A stretch of DNA of 64,000 nucleotides from Annona cherimola (taxonomy: Eukaryota; Streptophyta; Magnoliopsida; Magnoliales; Annonaceae). Both the position numbers and the translations under genes were made by a program. The notes under the pieces are model-generated. The model worked only from the letters and a program-made list of their open reading frames with translations, did no database searches and was not told the origin of the DNA. Every line of letters starts with the position of its first letter. Positions within the stretch are counted from its first letter, which is position 1. The stretch is taken from positions 90,195,137 to 90,259,136 of the forward strand of contig CM059972.1 in NCBI GenBank assembly GCA_030490835.1, read 5' to 3'. This document shows positions 1 to 11,894 of the stretch, piece by piece.

Positions 1-393
1 AGTGAAAGAGAGAAAGGGATTTGCCGGAAAAGTTTTGCCGGAGATGGAAGAAGAAATTGCCGGAGAAAAGACTGTCGCCGGAGATGGAGAAATAGAGAGA
101 ATCCCCGGAGAAGAAGAGAAAAACAGAGAGGCCGGAAAAAATGAGAAAGAAAGAAGAGAGGAGAGAAGAAAAGAAAGAATTTCCGGAATTCGGACGGTCG
201 CGCGCGGAGTCGACTTGCCCTAGGCGAAGTCGACTTCGGTCCTTCTGGAGTCGACTTCGCCTGGGGGCGGAGTCGACTTCGACCCTAGCGGAGTCGACTT
301 CGCTTCTGAAGCGGAGTCGACCTGGCGTCCCTGGAGTCGACTTGACTCATCGACTTGACATTTTCCAATTTTAATTTTCTTATGCATTTTTCC
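1..393 (-). other. Post-pol non-coding region of the copia element
   Basis: This lies downstream of the pol stop in element orientation. It holds a purine-rich stretch (plus strand, about 1-180, rich in gccgga and gaagaga) and then a cluster of GTCGAC-containing repeats. I see no LTR start here, so the 3' LTR must begin further left. Sireviruses often carry extra sequence, sometimes an envelope-like ORF, after pol; nothing recognisable as a protein is visible in this short stretch. Confidence 0.5.
203..350. repeat. GTCGAC-centred short repeat cluster (post-pol)
   Basis: Seven copies of a unit with core gagtcgactt occur in about 150 bp, separated by 12-25 bp of GC-rich sequence. The same core dominates part of this element's LTR (5511-6310), although this stretch is outside the LTR. 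Confidence 0.75.
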
Positions 394-3300
394 TTAGTTA
401 AGCTCTATCATCCCCATATCATTCCTAATCTTACAAAATGAATCTTTGGCTAGAGGTTTGGTAAAGATATCAGCAATTTGGTCTTCTGTTTTTACATATT
501 CTAAGCACACATCATGATTTTCAACATGTTCACGAATAAAATGATGTCTCACATCAATATGTTTGGTTCTAGAATGCAATACAGGATTTTTAGTCAAACA
601 AATTGCACTTGTATTATCACATCTAATAGGAATATCAACATAATCAATACCATAATCCTTTAATTGCTGTTTCATCCAAAGTAATTGGGCACAACAACTA
701 CCGGCGGCTATGTATTCGGCTTCCGCAGTAGATAGTGCAACACTTGTTTGTTTTCTTGAATGCCATGAAACTAGCATATGTTCAAGAAATTGACAAGTTC
801 CACTGGTACTTTTTCTATCTACTTTATATCCGGCAAAGTCTGCATCCGAATAGCCGATTAGATCAAAGGTTGACCCCTTTGGATACCATAGTCCAAGGTT
901 TGTGGTTTTCATCAAATATTTAAAAATTCTTTTCACAGCAAGTAGATGTGATTCTTTGGGACATGCTTGAAATCTAGAACACATACAAACACTAAATAAG
1001 ATATCGGGTCTAGAAGCAGTTAGATAAAGCAAAGATCCTATCATGCTCCTATAAAGCTTTTGATCGATACTTTTACCGTTTTCATCCGTGTCGATTTTGA
1101 TTGTTGAGCTCATTGGAGTGTTTGCCCCTTTGCTATTCTGCATTCCAAATTTCTTGAGCATCTCTTTGACATACTTGGACTGGTTCAGAAATATTCCTTC
1201 ACTTTGTTGCTTGATTTGTAGTCCAAGGAAGAAATTTAATTCTCCCATCATGCTCATTTCGAACTCACTCTGCATTATCTTAGAAAATTCTTGACAAAGA
1301 TTTTCATCAGTAGCACCGAATATTATGTCATCCACATAAATCTGTACAATCAAAATATTTTTATTTTTGTACTTGATGAATAAAGTAGTGTCTACTTTCC
1401 CTCTTTGAAACTCATGATCAATCAAGAATCTATTTAACCTTTCATACCAAGCTCTTGGTGCTTGTTTTAGTCCATATAATGCTTTGGTTAATTTATAAAC
1501 AAACTTTGATTGATTCTTTTCTTCAAAACCAGGGGGTTGTTCAACATATACTTCTTCTTTCAAATAACCATTTAAAAATGCGCTTTTTACATCCATTTGA
1601 AACAATTTGAAGTTCATATGAGAAGCAAATGCTAGTAGGATGCGTATGGCTTCTAATCTAGCCACGGGTGCATACGATTCTTCAAAATCAATTCCTTCTT
1701 CTTGGGAATACCCTTTGGCTACTAATCTTGCCTTGTTTCTAATTACAAGACCGCTTTCATCTAATTTATTCCTAAATACTCATTTTGTACCAATGACTGT
1801 ATGATTGTTTGGTCTAGGAACTAAATGCCATACATTGTTTCTTTCGAATTGATTTAGCTCTTCTTGCATTGAAATAACCCAATTTTCATCATTAAGAGCT
1901 TGTTCAATGGTATTTGGTTCAATTTTTGATACAAACGCATATTGGCCATAAACGTTTTGTTTTGATCTTCTAGTTTTTACTCCTTCATATATGTTTCCAA
2001 TAACTTGTTCAATTGGATGGGCATTTTTGAACTTTAAATCAGTTGGAGGTTTGTAAGAGTCATTACCTTCACTTACCTCTTCCTCCTCTGGATTTTCTGA
2101 CTTGAGCTCTGGTTCCTTTGATTGTTCTTTGCCTTTCGTCTCATCTGCATTACTTAGTTCATCCTCCTTTCTCGGACTTTGGTTAATTTCATCAAATACA
2201 ATATGTATGGATTCTTCTACAGCTTGGTTTCGTTTGTTGAATACTCTGTATGCTTTGCTATTTGATGAATAACCAAGGAATATAGCCTCATCACTTTTGG
2301 CATCTAATTTTCCCAAGTTGGCTTTTCCATTGTTCAAAACATAACATGTACATCCAAAAGCATGAAAATAAGATATATTTGGTTTCCTTCCTTTCCATAG
2401 TTCATATGGGGTCTTTTTCAAGATTGCTCGAATGGTAACTCGGTTCAAAACATGACAAGCTGTACTCACAGCTTCACCCCAAAATTTCTTGGATAAATTG
2501 CTCTCATTTAGCATAGTTCTAGCCATCTCTTGTATAGTTCTATTTTTCTTTTCAACTACTCCATTTTGTTGTGGAGTTCTTGGTGCAGAAAATGTGTGGT
2601 GAATTCCTTTTTCATTACAAAATTCCATGAATCGTTTGTTTTCGAATTCGCCACCATGATCGCTTCTTATGGTCATAATAGTACTCTGTTTTTCATTTTG
2701 CACCAAATTTACAAAAGTTGCAAACATAGAAAAGGCTTCATCTTTACTAGCTAAGAGAATTATCCAAGTGAATCTTGAAAAATCATCAACTATGACAAAC
2801 ACATATTTCTTTCCACCAATGGTTGAAATGTCTGATGGCCCATATAGATCCATGTGTAGCAATTCAAGTGGCCTAGTGGTGGAAATTTCCTTTTTGGTAG
2901 AGAAAGGCATTTTGGGTTGTTTTGATATTTGACATGCCTTACAAATTTTGTCTTTGTCATATTTCAACTTTGGTAATCCTTCTACCAAATTCTTTTTCCA
3001 TAGGGTCTTTATATTTCCCATGTTTACATGTCCAAGCCTTTTATGCCAAACCCATGGATCATTATCAATGGCCATAAGACATTGACCATTCAATTCATCA
3101 AGTGAAACCAAATAAACATTTCCATGTCTTTTACCACTAAACATGATATGTTCTCCATCAAATACATTACATATAGATGATTCAAACACAACTTTATATC
3201 CTTTATCACATAATTGGCTAATACTCATTAAATTTTTTTTGAGTCCTTCAACAAATAAAACATCTTCCATGCATGCATTTGAGGTACTAAGTATATTTCC

Positions 3301-4557
3301 TTTACCTTTAATTTTACCTTTTTCATTATTTCCAAAGGCAACCATTCCATCGTTGCAAGGCTTAAGTTTATGAAACAAACTTCTTTCACCAGTCATATGC
3401 CTTGAACAACCGCTATCCATGAACCATTCATTGTTTGCCTTTGCCTTAAAACATATCTCTTCATTGCTTGTGCATTTTGAGGTAGTTTGTTCTCCTTGCT
3501 CGATTTGTGCCATACAGCAAATTCTCGCACATTCTTCTGCTTCGATTTCGTCGGTTGAGGAGCTACTCGTTGTAGATTCCTCGTCATTCACGTACATGCC
3601 TCTTCCTTTATATTTCTGAAATCTTCTATTGTCCCCTCGATCCTTTCTTTGTTCTTTTGCCTTGATTTCTTCGGGAGTTGGACATTGGGCTTGCATATGT
3701 CCCGAACCGCCGCATCGGTAGCACTTTGTTGATTCTTTCTTCTTCTCTCGGGGAGTTCTTTCTTTGAAGCTTCTGAAATTTTTGCCTTTCCTCACAAATT
3801 TTCTGAATCGTTTTGTGAGTAGAGCAATCTCGTCGTCATTTTGAGAAGAAGATGTGTCATCGGTGTCTTGTGCGGCTTTTAAGGCAATTGCTCTTTTGCC
3901 CCTGTGTTGATCTTCATTCCTTTTCTTAATTAGCTCATGTGACATAAGTGAGCTAATTAAGTCTTCGAGCTTCAGCGTGTTGAGGTCTTTGGCTTCTTCA
4001 ATTGCAGTGATCTTTGGAGTCCATGATTCGGGTAGAGCTCTTAAAATCTTCATGACCTGCTCAGATTCAGATATTGCTTTTCCAAGACCTTTTAAAGCAT
4101 TAGTAATCTTAGAGAATCTAGCAAACATTTCAGAAATATTTTCTGTTTCTAACATTCTAAAGTTCTCTAGTTCTCCAATCAAAATATTCATTCTCGTCCC
4201 TTGGACTTGAGAAGTTCCTTCATAGATAGAGGTTAGCGTATCCCATATTTCTTTGGCGGTCAAGCAAGAGGATACTCTATCATATTCAGAAGCATTAAGA
4301 GCACAAAATAAAGAGTTCATAGCTTTGGCGTTGCTCTTAACAGTTCTTACTTCCTCATCGGTCCATTTGGAAGCTCTTTCATCGGTAGGCAAGGTTACTC
4401 CATCTTGGATAGCAATCCAAGAGTCCATGTCGGTAGCCATGATGAGTTGCTTCATACGAAGCTACCAATATCCAAAATTGTTCCCATCAAACAACGGTGG
4501 CCTTGTAAAGGATTGGCCTTCAGCAAATGCGGGAACGGAAGTAGATTGGGATGCCAT
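394..4557 (-). pseudogene. Copia gag-pol polyprotein, broken by two nonsense codons
   Basis: One continuous minus-strand frame starts at an ATG at 4557-4555. It is interrupted by TAG at 4464-4462, right after a conserved GYW, and by TGA at 1782-1780, where family members usually have Trp between integrase and reverse transcriptase. No frameshift is seen. Counting from the Met at 4455: Gag (UBN2-type) over the first 230 residues or so; CCHC zinc knuckle near 245-258 (CYRCGGSGHMQAQC); aspartic protease motif DSG near 347-349; GAG-pre-integrase HKRLGH; integrase core with D, D and E in MDLYGP, SDHGGEF and VVEKKN contexts. Downstream of the second stop come RT ([19 protein letters not shown]) and RNase H ([21 protein letters not shown]), ending at the normal end of pol. 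It encoded the enzymes for copying and integrating the element and is probably inactive. Confidence 0.93.
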
Positions 4558-4591
4558 TTCAATAAGATCTCTTTGATAAACTCAAAGACCT

Positions 4592-4603
4592 GCTCTGATA
4601 CCA
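4592..4603 (-). other. Primer-binding site (tRNA-iMet type)
   Basis: On the minus strand this reads TGGTATCAGAGC, the usual copia primer-binding site complementary to the 3' end of initiator tRNA-Met. It sits 2 bp inside the end of the LTR, the expected spacing. Confidence 0.9.
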
Positions 4604-4877
4604 CTTGTTGGTCCCGAGTTGATGGCTAAACCCAAGAGGGGAGGGGTGAATTGGGTTCTTTAAAATTTCTTTGATAATCTCAAAGATCTTAGCCCCTTGA
4701 AAAAGTTAATCCCCTTTTTTAAGCGAATGGAGAGCAAATAAGATAAATCAGTGAAAACAAGTAGAACACAAGATTTATAGTGGTTCGGGCAAACCTTCCC
4801 TACTCCACTCTTCCAAGCTCAAACTCCGTTGTGACTTGGGTTCCACTATGTATTCCAAGAATACACTTAGAGTCACC

Positions 4878-5069
4878 GCTCTCTTCTAGATTCAAAGCTC
4901 TAGGGGGCATACACAACTAGAGCCACTTGCTCTCTTCTAGATTCAAAGCTCTAGGGGGCATATACAACTAGAGCCACTTGCTCTCTTCTAGATTCAAAGC
5001 TCTAGGGGGCATACACAACTAGAGCCACTTGCTCTCTTCTAGATTCAAAGCTCTAGGGGGCATATACAA
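4878..5069. repeat. 51-bp tandem repeat, about 3.8 copies, inside LTR
   Basis: Units begin at 4878, 4929, 4980 and 5031 with gctctcttctag and contain caaagctctaggggg. Copies differ at one or two bases only (catacac versus catatac). Period counted as exactly 51. Confidence 0.92.
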
Positions 5070-5510
5070 TCACTTGCACAAGTAGGTGATGAGTCTCACT
5101 CCAATTACACCCTACTTTGCATATACTTGATCTTAGCTACCCAAGCTAAATCAAGTTTTATATAACCAAATAAAGAAATGAATAAGAACTACACTTTACA
5201 GATTTGTGTAGGCAGTTTTGAGCTCGTGGAAGAAATCAAAAGTGGCTTGAATGATGATTGTTGAAGCAACTTGCAGTTTGAAACTCTTTCTTCCTTTGAA
5301 ACACTTAAGTATGGAGAAAAGGTATTTGAAAATCTTTCTTGCACTTCTTTTCTCTCTTTGATCTTTTGAGTAGTGTCTCTTGTTTTTTTCTCACGTTCAT
5401 TTGAATGTCCTTTTATAGATTGAGGAAAATATGAACGTTGTAGAAGTGGTTGGCGTGCAATAAATGAACTTCAACGTTCAAAAATTTGACCGTTATTCTC
5501 CAAGTCTAAG

Positions 5511-6310
5511 ATGAAGTCGACTTGGCCTGCGACTTGGCTTCCAAGTCGCACATGGAGTCGACTTGGCCTGCGACTTGGGTTCTTCAGAAACTCAAGTCTG
5601 AGACTTGGATCGACTTGGCTTTCAGACTTCAACTCAAGTCGATCCTGAAGTCGACTTGGGTTGCGACTTGGCTTGGTCTATTGCAGAAACGCCTTGATCT
5701 TCTTGAACTGTCTTGAATCTTGCAAACCATTTGAAAGCTTTGAGTTCTTGCACAATATATGTATGTTCCTTGCTTTGCTTTGGACTCACTTGATCTTCAT
5801 GACTTGGATTTTACTCCATTTGGAAGCTAGCTTGAAGATTTGCTTTGAGCTTGATAGACTTGATTTGAATGTAGAACATGATTCTTAACTTTGAAATTGA
5901 CTCATTTGTTTTTCATCTTGATTCCTTGGACTTGAATGATAAATCCTCTTGAATATCTTTAAAACTGTATCTTTGAAAGTTTGAACATCTCAAGTCGTGG
6001 ATGGAGTCGACCTGGCCTGCGACTTCACCCAAGTCGCACCTGGAGTCGACCTGGCCTGCGACTTCACCCAAGTCGCACCTGGAGTCGACTTCGTTTGCGA
6101 CTTCGTTATGTTCGTTTCCACTTTTCAGCTCTGGATACTCCAAGTCGATGCTGGAGTCGACTTCGTATGCGACTTGACTTCCCAAGTCGCAAGTGGAGTC
6201 GACTTGACCTGCGACTTCACCTGTTGCCTTTTGGGATTCATTCTCAAGTCGATATTTGAGTCGACTTTGGGATCGACTTCACCCAAGTCGAAGTCCAAGT
6301 CGACTTGACT
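5511..6310. repeat. GTCGAC-centred repeat region of the LTR
   Basis: About ten copies of a/gagtcgac(t/c)t occur here, many followed by tggcctgcgactt or preceded by cccaagtcgc, so that units form imperfect palindromes around GTCGAC. Two adjacent units around 6000-6080 are almost exact direct repeats of about 45 bp. Confidence 0.85.
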
Positions 6311-6499
6311 TCTTTGCTTTCCTTAAACATTTGTCAAACATGTTAGTACTCCTTATATACTCAAATAAGTCCTTGTTAATCATCAAAACTCAGGCTTTGG
6401 TCAATTTAAATTATTTTGAACATTGTTTCCAACAACAAAAAACTTTTTTTTTTGATTAAGTGTCGCGGGCAAATACCTCCTCCCTAACTCCATCAAAAA

Positions 6500-8020
6500 A
6501 TTCATTACCCAAAAAATTTTTAATCGTAAAATTTTTTAATCGTCTTTACAATATTCCTCCAAAATACATTCGGGTAGTCGCCCGTCCAAGTATAGCCCCC
6601 TATATTATTATCTAAAGCAAATTTCACTACACGATGAGCAACACCGTTGCCTACCCTGTTTACATGGCTAAATTTACTTTGTCTAAATTTCTTGCTAACC
6701 TCACGAATGGCATTTACCAAAATTCGAGTTGTAGACAGCACCTCAGCATAGTTTGAGATTCAGCTTATAAGAATTAATGAATCACTTTCACATACTATGA
6801 CAGAATGGTTAAGTTGTTGTGCCCATTTCAGACCAGGTAATAAAGCAGTTGCTTCCAACCATGGAGGATCCCTACTTCAATTCCACGTCCGACATTTAGC
6901 TGCAAGTATATCACTATCAAAATTCTTGAAAATGGCACTAGCACCGCATAGATCTTTACTATCATGATTTCCAACATCAACATTTAACTTAACTGTCCCT
7001 GGAGGAGGAGGATTCCATCTGACCTTATAATTACATATTTGTTGGGAACAAGTCATTAGAAGCTACACTGGCCGGTAATTGGAGATAAAATCCTTGCATC
7101 ATCCTGCAATATCAGAAAGATTAAGAAGCCTTTCTTGAGCCAGCAACCTATTTCTATAAAACCATATCCTCCAACAAGTTACTAAAAATATATGAATGAA
7201 TTGTTTCATGTCTGGATGAGATAGCTGATATAAAATGTCAAGGAGACTGCCAGGATTCCTGTTTAACATTCCCCTAATGAGTTTAGGATCATGAGCATGT
7301 CTTGCCACCGAACACATCCAAAATAGATGAAAGTCGTCCTCTTGCATCTGTTTACAAAGGTAGCAGCATTGGTTTTCGAGTTGAATACCCTTAATTCGCA
7401 AGTTTATTTTTACTAGTAGCAGATCCCATATCAATTTCCATCCAAAAATCAAAATCTTTTGAGGTAGTTTTTGCTTCCAAGATAGTTGAATATGAGCAAG
7501 TCTTCTTCCATGGTCAACCAGATTCTCATCATTATTTCTTTCTCCTTATGAAGCATTTTATAGGCAGATTTGACCTTAAATTTTCCATCGTGTTCTCCTG
7601 TCCAAAATATATTGTCAGAAGTTTCAGGAATGGGAATACGAATCTCTCTAATTATGTTCCAACCAACTCCACCACAACAGATTTAATCAGATATTCTTTT
7701 CATGACCCGACTTCTCTATTTATAAATGAGGATACCTTAATATTTTCCGAAATCTCTTCAGGAAGTGGCCCACCGTTCACTAGCTTAGTCTCAGTCCATC
7801 TGTCCCTCAGGAAGTGGACATTATTTCCATCCCCAATTCTCCAATGATAGCCCTATTCCAGTACCTTCCTGGCAACCATAATGCTCTTCTATATTAAGGA
7901 TGCAGAGGGAGGGGAGTTGCAATTCCAGAAATCACCCTCTTTGAAGTATTTGGCCCTCAACACTCCACAGCATAATGAATTATGTTGTGTAGCAATATTT
8001 CATGCCTGTTTTGCTAGGAC
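6500..8020 (-). pseudogene. Decayed LINE-type ORF2 C-terminal fragment
   Basis: Read leftwards on the minus strand, broken frames give three successive parts of a plant LINE ORF2. First come sequences typical of the region before the zinc domain (about 8000-7560, LRAKYFKEGDFWN and HWRIGDG). Then a zf-RVT zinc-binding stretch (7452-7099) with CYLCKQMQEDDFHLFWMC. Then an RNase H domain of the plant RVT_3 kind (about 7020-6520), opening with KWNPPPPGTVKLNVD-like sequence and closing with RVGNGVAHRVVKFA. Stops and shifts separate these pieces; endonuclease and RT are absent. A T-run at 6444-6452 could be the remains of a poly(A) tail in this orientation, but it also borders the copia LTR, so this is uncertain. 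Confidence 0.75.
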
Positions 8021-8747
8021 AGCAATAGATGAAAAGTAAGTTTTATGACAAATGAAAAATATAAAAATGAAATTATTATTTTTACGTTTTTTATACAATT
8101 ATCCTATTTTTAAATCACTTATATACAATTATTTATATAATTGACCTGTTTATTTTTAACTTTATTTTCTTTATTTTTCATTATTACACCTCTCACATCA
8201 TATCATATCATTTTTTTATTTAAAAAACTTGTATGTTAAAAAAATTTTATCTAAAAAATTTATCACTCCCCAATTATACTATTAGAGTAAAAAAATTAAG
8301 AAAAGTAAGTAGAGTTTTTTAATTGAGAAAAGTAGTTTTAAAATATAATAATTCATTTTTAGAAAATATAATAATCCATCTCACCTCTGTCATCTCATTT
8401 GTATATAGGCTCAGTCTGCAAAAGTAGAGTTTTGAGTTAGAATTCTCCTCGACCATTTCATTTTGAGTTAGAATTCTCCTCGACCATTTCATTTGGGATT
8501 TTTTTTTCGGTTAGAGTATAGAATTTACTAACTCTAGACGTGGTGTTCAGAGGACACGGATTACCAGAGTTCATGACTGTACAAACTGTCAATCCGCGTC
8601 CATGTTCTAAAGATTCGGATGCTGGAATTTTAGAATGAATGGTTCGACTCTATTTATTTTTTCTATTCTTTACTATTATCTTTGTCCAATCATAACAATT
8701 CTCTTATTTAAAAACTGTTAAACTCATAAAAAAAATTTATACTTAGA
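8021..8747. other. AT-rich intergenic stretch, no gene seen
   Basis: Only low-complexity AT-rich sequence is visible, apart from a small direct duplication of 31 bp (8431-8491, unit containing gagttagaattctcctcgac). Confidence 0.5.
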
Positions 8748-9237
8748 GCTGGTTTGGAAAGTGATAACATTTTGCATGAAATGTTTTCCGTATAAAAATT
8801 TTTGAAATGTAAGAAAATGATATGAATAATGATAAGGACTAAAAATATATATATATGTTATATATACAGGCAATATAGAAATAATTGAAAAAAAAATAAT
8901 TGTATAAGAATAAGTAAACAAATAATTTAAAAATAAGATATCGTGAATAGCAAAAAGTTTTTGCTTGATATTTTTTACGCATTGTCAAAACTTTTCAATA
9001 TACAACTTTTCACTATCTATAACTACTGTATTTTTTATTTATTTCATCACATTTTTCTATACAACTAACATACTTTTCAATCATTTTTACACAACTACTT
9101 ACATAACTAACTTATTTATTTTAACTTTATTATTTTTACTCTTTATCATTATCCCTATTATAATCTATATTACATCATTTTCTTTCTATTCAAAAACTTT
9201 TATGTCAAAAACTTTCCATTAAAAAAAGTTATCACAC
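8748..9237. mobile_element. Two head-to-head Tourist-like MITE remnants
   Basis: The left half (8748 to about 8960) reads like the minus orientation of the local MITE family (ggtttggaaagtgataac) and the right half (about 8964-9237) like its plus orientation, ending in aagttatcacacatcc. Together they make a loose inverted structure. Termini are decayed. ORFs over this family are hydrophobic artefacts of T-rich sequence. Confidence 0.5.
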
Positions 9238-9268
9238 ATCCTTATTTTTCTTAAATTTTTTAATACTA

Positions 9269-9558
9269 GGGTGTGTTTGGATAGAGCCAAATTTTTTCAC
9301 ACGAAAATTTTGCAATATAAAACTTTTTCACTTTTTGTAACTATTTTACTTGTTAATTATTTTTCGTATTTTTCTATATAACTACCATACTTTCCAATCA
9401 TTTATCTACAACTATCCTTAAAACTAACCTATTTATTTTAGTTTTATTCTTTTTACTCATCATTATTATCTATACTATATTATATCGTTTTACACAATTT
9501 TAAAACTTGTACATCAATATTTATTCATTTAAAAGTTCTATCACTTTCAAAACACATC
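9269..9558 (+). mobile_element. Tourist-like MITE copy
   Basis: It begins GGGTGTGTTTGGATAGAGCC and runs through the family's T-rich body (ctttttcactttttgtaact, caatcatttatctacaact) to a decayed right end near caaaacacatc. This left end is the copy most like the terminus of the Harbinger element at 11898. Confidence 0.7.
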
Positions 9559-10087
9559 ATATATAAATGTGTGTTTAATTTTAAATAAAACTTTTAATTT
9601 AAAACTTTTCAATTTAAAACTTTTTGCTTTCTATAATTACCTAACTTTTAAATTATTTATTCACATATTCCGATATAAACTACCGTACTTGTTGATAATT
9701 TGTACAGAACTATCCATATAATTAAGCTACATATTTTAATTTTATTCTTTTTATTTTTTACTAACATCTCTATAACACCACATCATTTTTTTCATTTCAA
9801 CAATTTTTATTTATTCAACAATTTTTATACCAATAAATAATTAAAAAATGCGAATAATTATTGAGCGAGAAAAGTTTTAGATTGAAAGTATATTTGGTTG
9901 GACACAAAAAATGTCAACTAAAATTTCAATGTAAAACTTTTTACTTTCTATAATTATCATATTTTTTAATTATTTTTTCACATTTTTCTATATAAATAAT
10001 TATACTTTTCAATCATTTCCTGATGAACTACCGTATAAGTAGTTTATCTCTTGTGACTTTGGCTCTTGATCTTTATACGCCGGACCC
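9559..10087. other. Diverged MITE fragments, no gene
   Basis: At least two further partial copies of the same T-rich MITE family can be followed (from about 9575 and about 9895). Neither has clear termini. Nothing else is visible. Confidence 0.4.
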
Positions 10088-10100
10088 AAGTCCATCCTAC

Positions 10101-10371
10101 TTTTTTTTATTGGAGGATATTTTACATCATATCTCAATTCATATTACATTCAAACCCTTAGACAATTCTAACAAACTTATAATGGAAGACGACAACAAGC
10201 GTCCACAATCAAGTGGGGAGACCACTAGCTCCCATCCAAGTATAAGGGGGACCACACATGCCCCCACCACAAATATGGTTCAGAATCCCACATGGGATTC
10301 GAACCAGCACCGGCTGCGAACGAAAATCCCGTTTCGCAGCCGATGACCAGACGAGCGGTGCTCGTCTGGCT
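10101..10371 (-). mobile_element. SINE-like retroposon with TSD, B box and hairpin head
   Basis: The 271-bp body is flanked by a 13-bp direct repeat AAGTCCATCCTAC (10088-10100 and 10372-10384). It ends on its minus-strand 3' side in an A-rich tail (ccaataaaaaaaa), the signature of target-primed retroposition. On the minus strand a pol III B-box-like GGTTCGAATCCC lies at 10305-10294. Between the head and the B box there are two perfect 10-bp-stem hairpins (10347-10369 with a 3-nt loop; 10311-10342 with a 12-nt loop). The B box lies farther from the head than in an ordinary tRNA-derived SINE. Calling it a SINE is an inference from tail, TSD and B box. Confidence 0.7.
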
Positions 10372-10384
10372 AAGTCCATCCTAC

Positions 10385-11894
10385 TTTGCCTACGCCCATG
10401 TCAATTTTTTTTCGGCCGTTCGATTAAGCTGGACTGCGCAGCACCATTGGATGGTCAATTATGTAAACATTTTCAAAAAACTCCTTATGAACGGGAGACT
10501 GTCGATGCTAATTTCTCTTCTTTAATTGTCTGGCGATGCTGATCGGAGCTTTCCTATCTGGCTACGACAAAATAAAAATATCCAGGATTCAGTGGCATTG
10601 ATGTGGGATTTCAAAGGATCGCTGGAAATAACTCTAGAGAGAGAAAAAGTTTGGTTTTTGAGAGAAATAGTGATGGAGGAATTTGACTTTTTTGTTGTGA
10701 TTCATTTGCGATTTCTCCATGGAGGCTGGCGCAACAAATTCCATCTTGAATACAAATTGGTAGGTTGCCACGGCGATTCTTGTTGACAACAATGGTTTCT
10801 TGGAGATTAATGGGTCTCGAATCATTGTGGGCTCAACAGAGTTAAAGACAATGGAGCAGCAGTGGCGGTCCAATGTTAGCGAGGGACTCATCTCAGCCAT
10901 GGATCGGAATAGAGGAGGAAACGCACCTGCGATTTTTGCGATGACTTTTTCAGCTGTTGATACCCGAATGGCGGACGGTGGTTGCCTAGTTTGAGGAGAT
11001 GAAGATAACGAGATTTTCAGCAGCCATCTTCGTTTACAACAAAGCAAACATCATCTCCAATATAAAATATAGCCAAAGTAAAAAAAATTATATTCGTTGC
11101 AATTAATTAAAATAAAGAATCCATTGCATTTTCAAGCAACCCAAATCCTTTTTCAGAGCTGAGCTTGCAATCTAATTGCATGAGACAGAGGAGAACATCC
11201 GGTGCGTTTGATAGATGAATCCTGAACCTTCGCCAACCAAACCACTAAGAGCCTCCCTCGCCGGTGGCCTCCAAACCACACCCGTTCACCACCAAAGTCA
11301 CTTGCAGGGCCTCCCTGCTCCAAACACCTCCTACCTATGCATCTCCAAGTGGTGAGAATCCCTAATCGACAGAACCCATGCCTCTCTCTGCTCTCTTATC
11401 ATGGATTCCCCTTTGTAAAATCATGGGAAACCATGGCTATGTTAGATAACCCAAAAATCGAAGAGGGGAGAGAGGCAAGTAGCAGTGTAGGGCTAGGGCG
11501 GAGGGAAGAGACGAAAATTGGAGAAAGGACACACATAGAGAGAGAGGGGGAATCTAGTGATGGATGCAACCAGCGAGCGGCGGCGGGTACTTTACCTCCG
11601 CGCAGCAGGCAACGTGCGAGTGAAACGGGTAGCTACGTGATTCATTCGGGGAGGGAGGTTTTCGTCTTTTTTCCGTTGCTGCCTGTGTTGTCTTGTCTCT
11701 GTCAGGAGGGCGTATTTTGCAAAATCTCCCAGCTCTTTCATCCGACAGCTGCTGTTCGTGAGGTACGAGTGCCACGCTGGAGCAGACGAAGTGCCTCCTA
11801 GCTCGGCCCGGCCTGCACGAATGCTGTCACCTGACTTCCAACTTCATGCTGCTGTTTTTCTTATTATCATATCATTTCCTATCTAAGATCATTT
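10385..11894. other. Intergenic sequence, no gene recognised
   Basis: Several ORFs of 60-155 codons overlap on both strands, but none has a recognisable domain or consistent coding character. The stretch 11200-11830 is more GC-rich and may be a remnant of another repeat or of a gene flank. Confidence 0.4.

Larger units (their letters stand above)
1..6434 (-). mobile_element. Sirevirus-like Ty1/copia LTR retrotransposon, truncated by window edge
   Basis: Read on the minus strand the order is LTR (4606-6434), a tRNA-iMet-type primer-binding site (4592-4603), gag-pol (4557-394), then post-pol sequence to the window edge. The second LTR is not in the window. The domain order protease, integrase, reverse transcriptase, RNase H is that of Ty1/copia. 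The long (1.83 kb) LTR and the RT wording around its YVDDIIFG motif match the Sirevirus lineage (SIRE1/Opie) as I recall it; that assignment is by memory. Two in-frame stops make this copy non-autonomous. The target duplication cannot be checked because only one end is visible. Confidence 0.9.
4606..6434 (-). repeat. 5' LTR of the Sirevirus-like element (1829 bp)
   Basis: The LTR runs between inverted termini TGTTGG and CCAACA and abuts the primer-binding site. It contains a 51-bp tandem array (4878-5069) and a long stretch of GTCGAC-containing repeats (5511-6310). ORFs inside it are products of these repeats and are not genes. A diverged solo copy of a related LTR lies in the first intron of the NUP88 gene. 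Confidence 0.85.

Noticed and set aside
2..223. 73-codon Glu/Lys/Arg-rich ORF at the window start
   Set aside because: Composition comes from purine-rich simple sequence in the post-pol region of a minus-strand retroelement; no domain.
4878..5069. Regular repeat resembling a CRISPR array
   Set aside because: Units are directly adjacent with no variable spacers, and this is a plant LTR.
5913..6308. Overlapping ORFs rich in VDSRCDLGEVAGQ or GVDLACDFTQVAP repeats
   Set aside because: They are translations of GTCGAC tandem units in the LTR; open on both strands because the unit length is a multiple of three.
8965..9222. Hydrophobic ORFs rich in Phe, Ile and Tyr (also at 41801-42127 and 58484-58726)
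   Set aside because: All lie in the T-rich body of the same MITE family; they are not membrane proteins.
10634..11047. 137-codon minus-strand ORF
   Set aside because: No recognisable domain, overlaps open plus-strand frames of similar length, no splice or start context.
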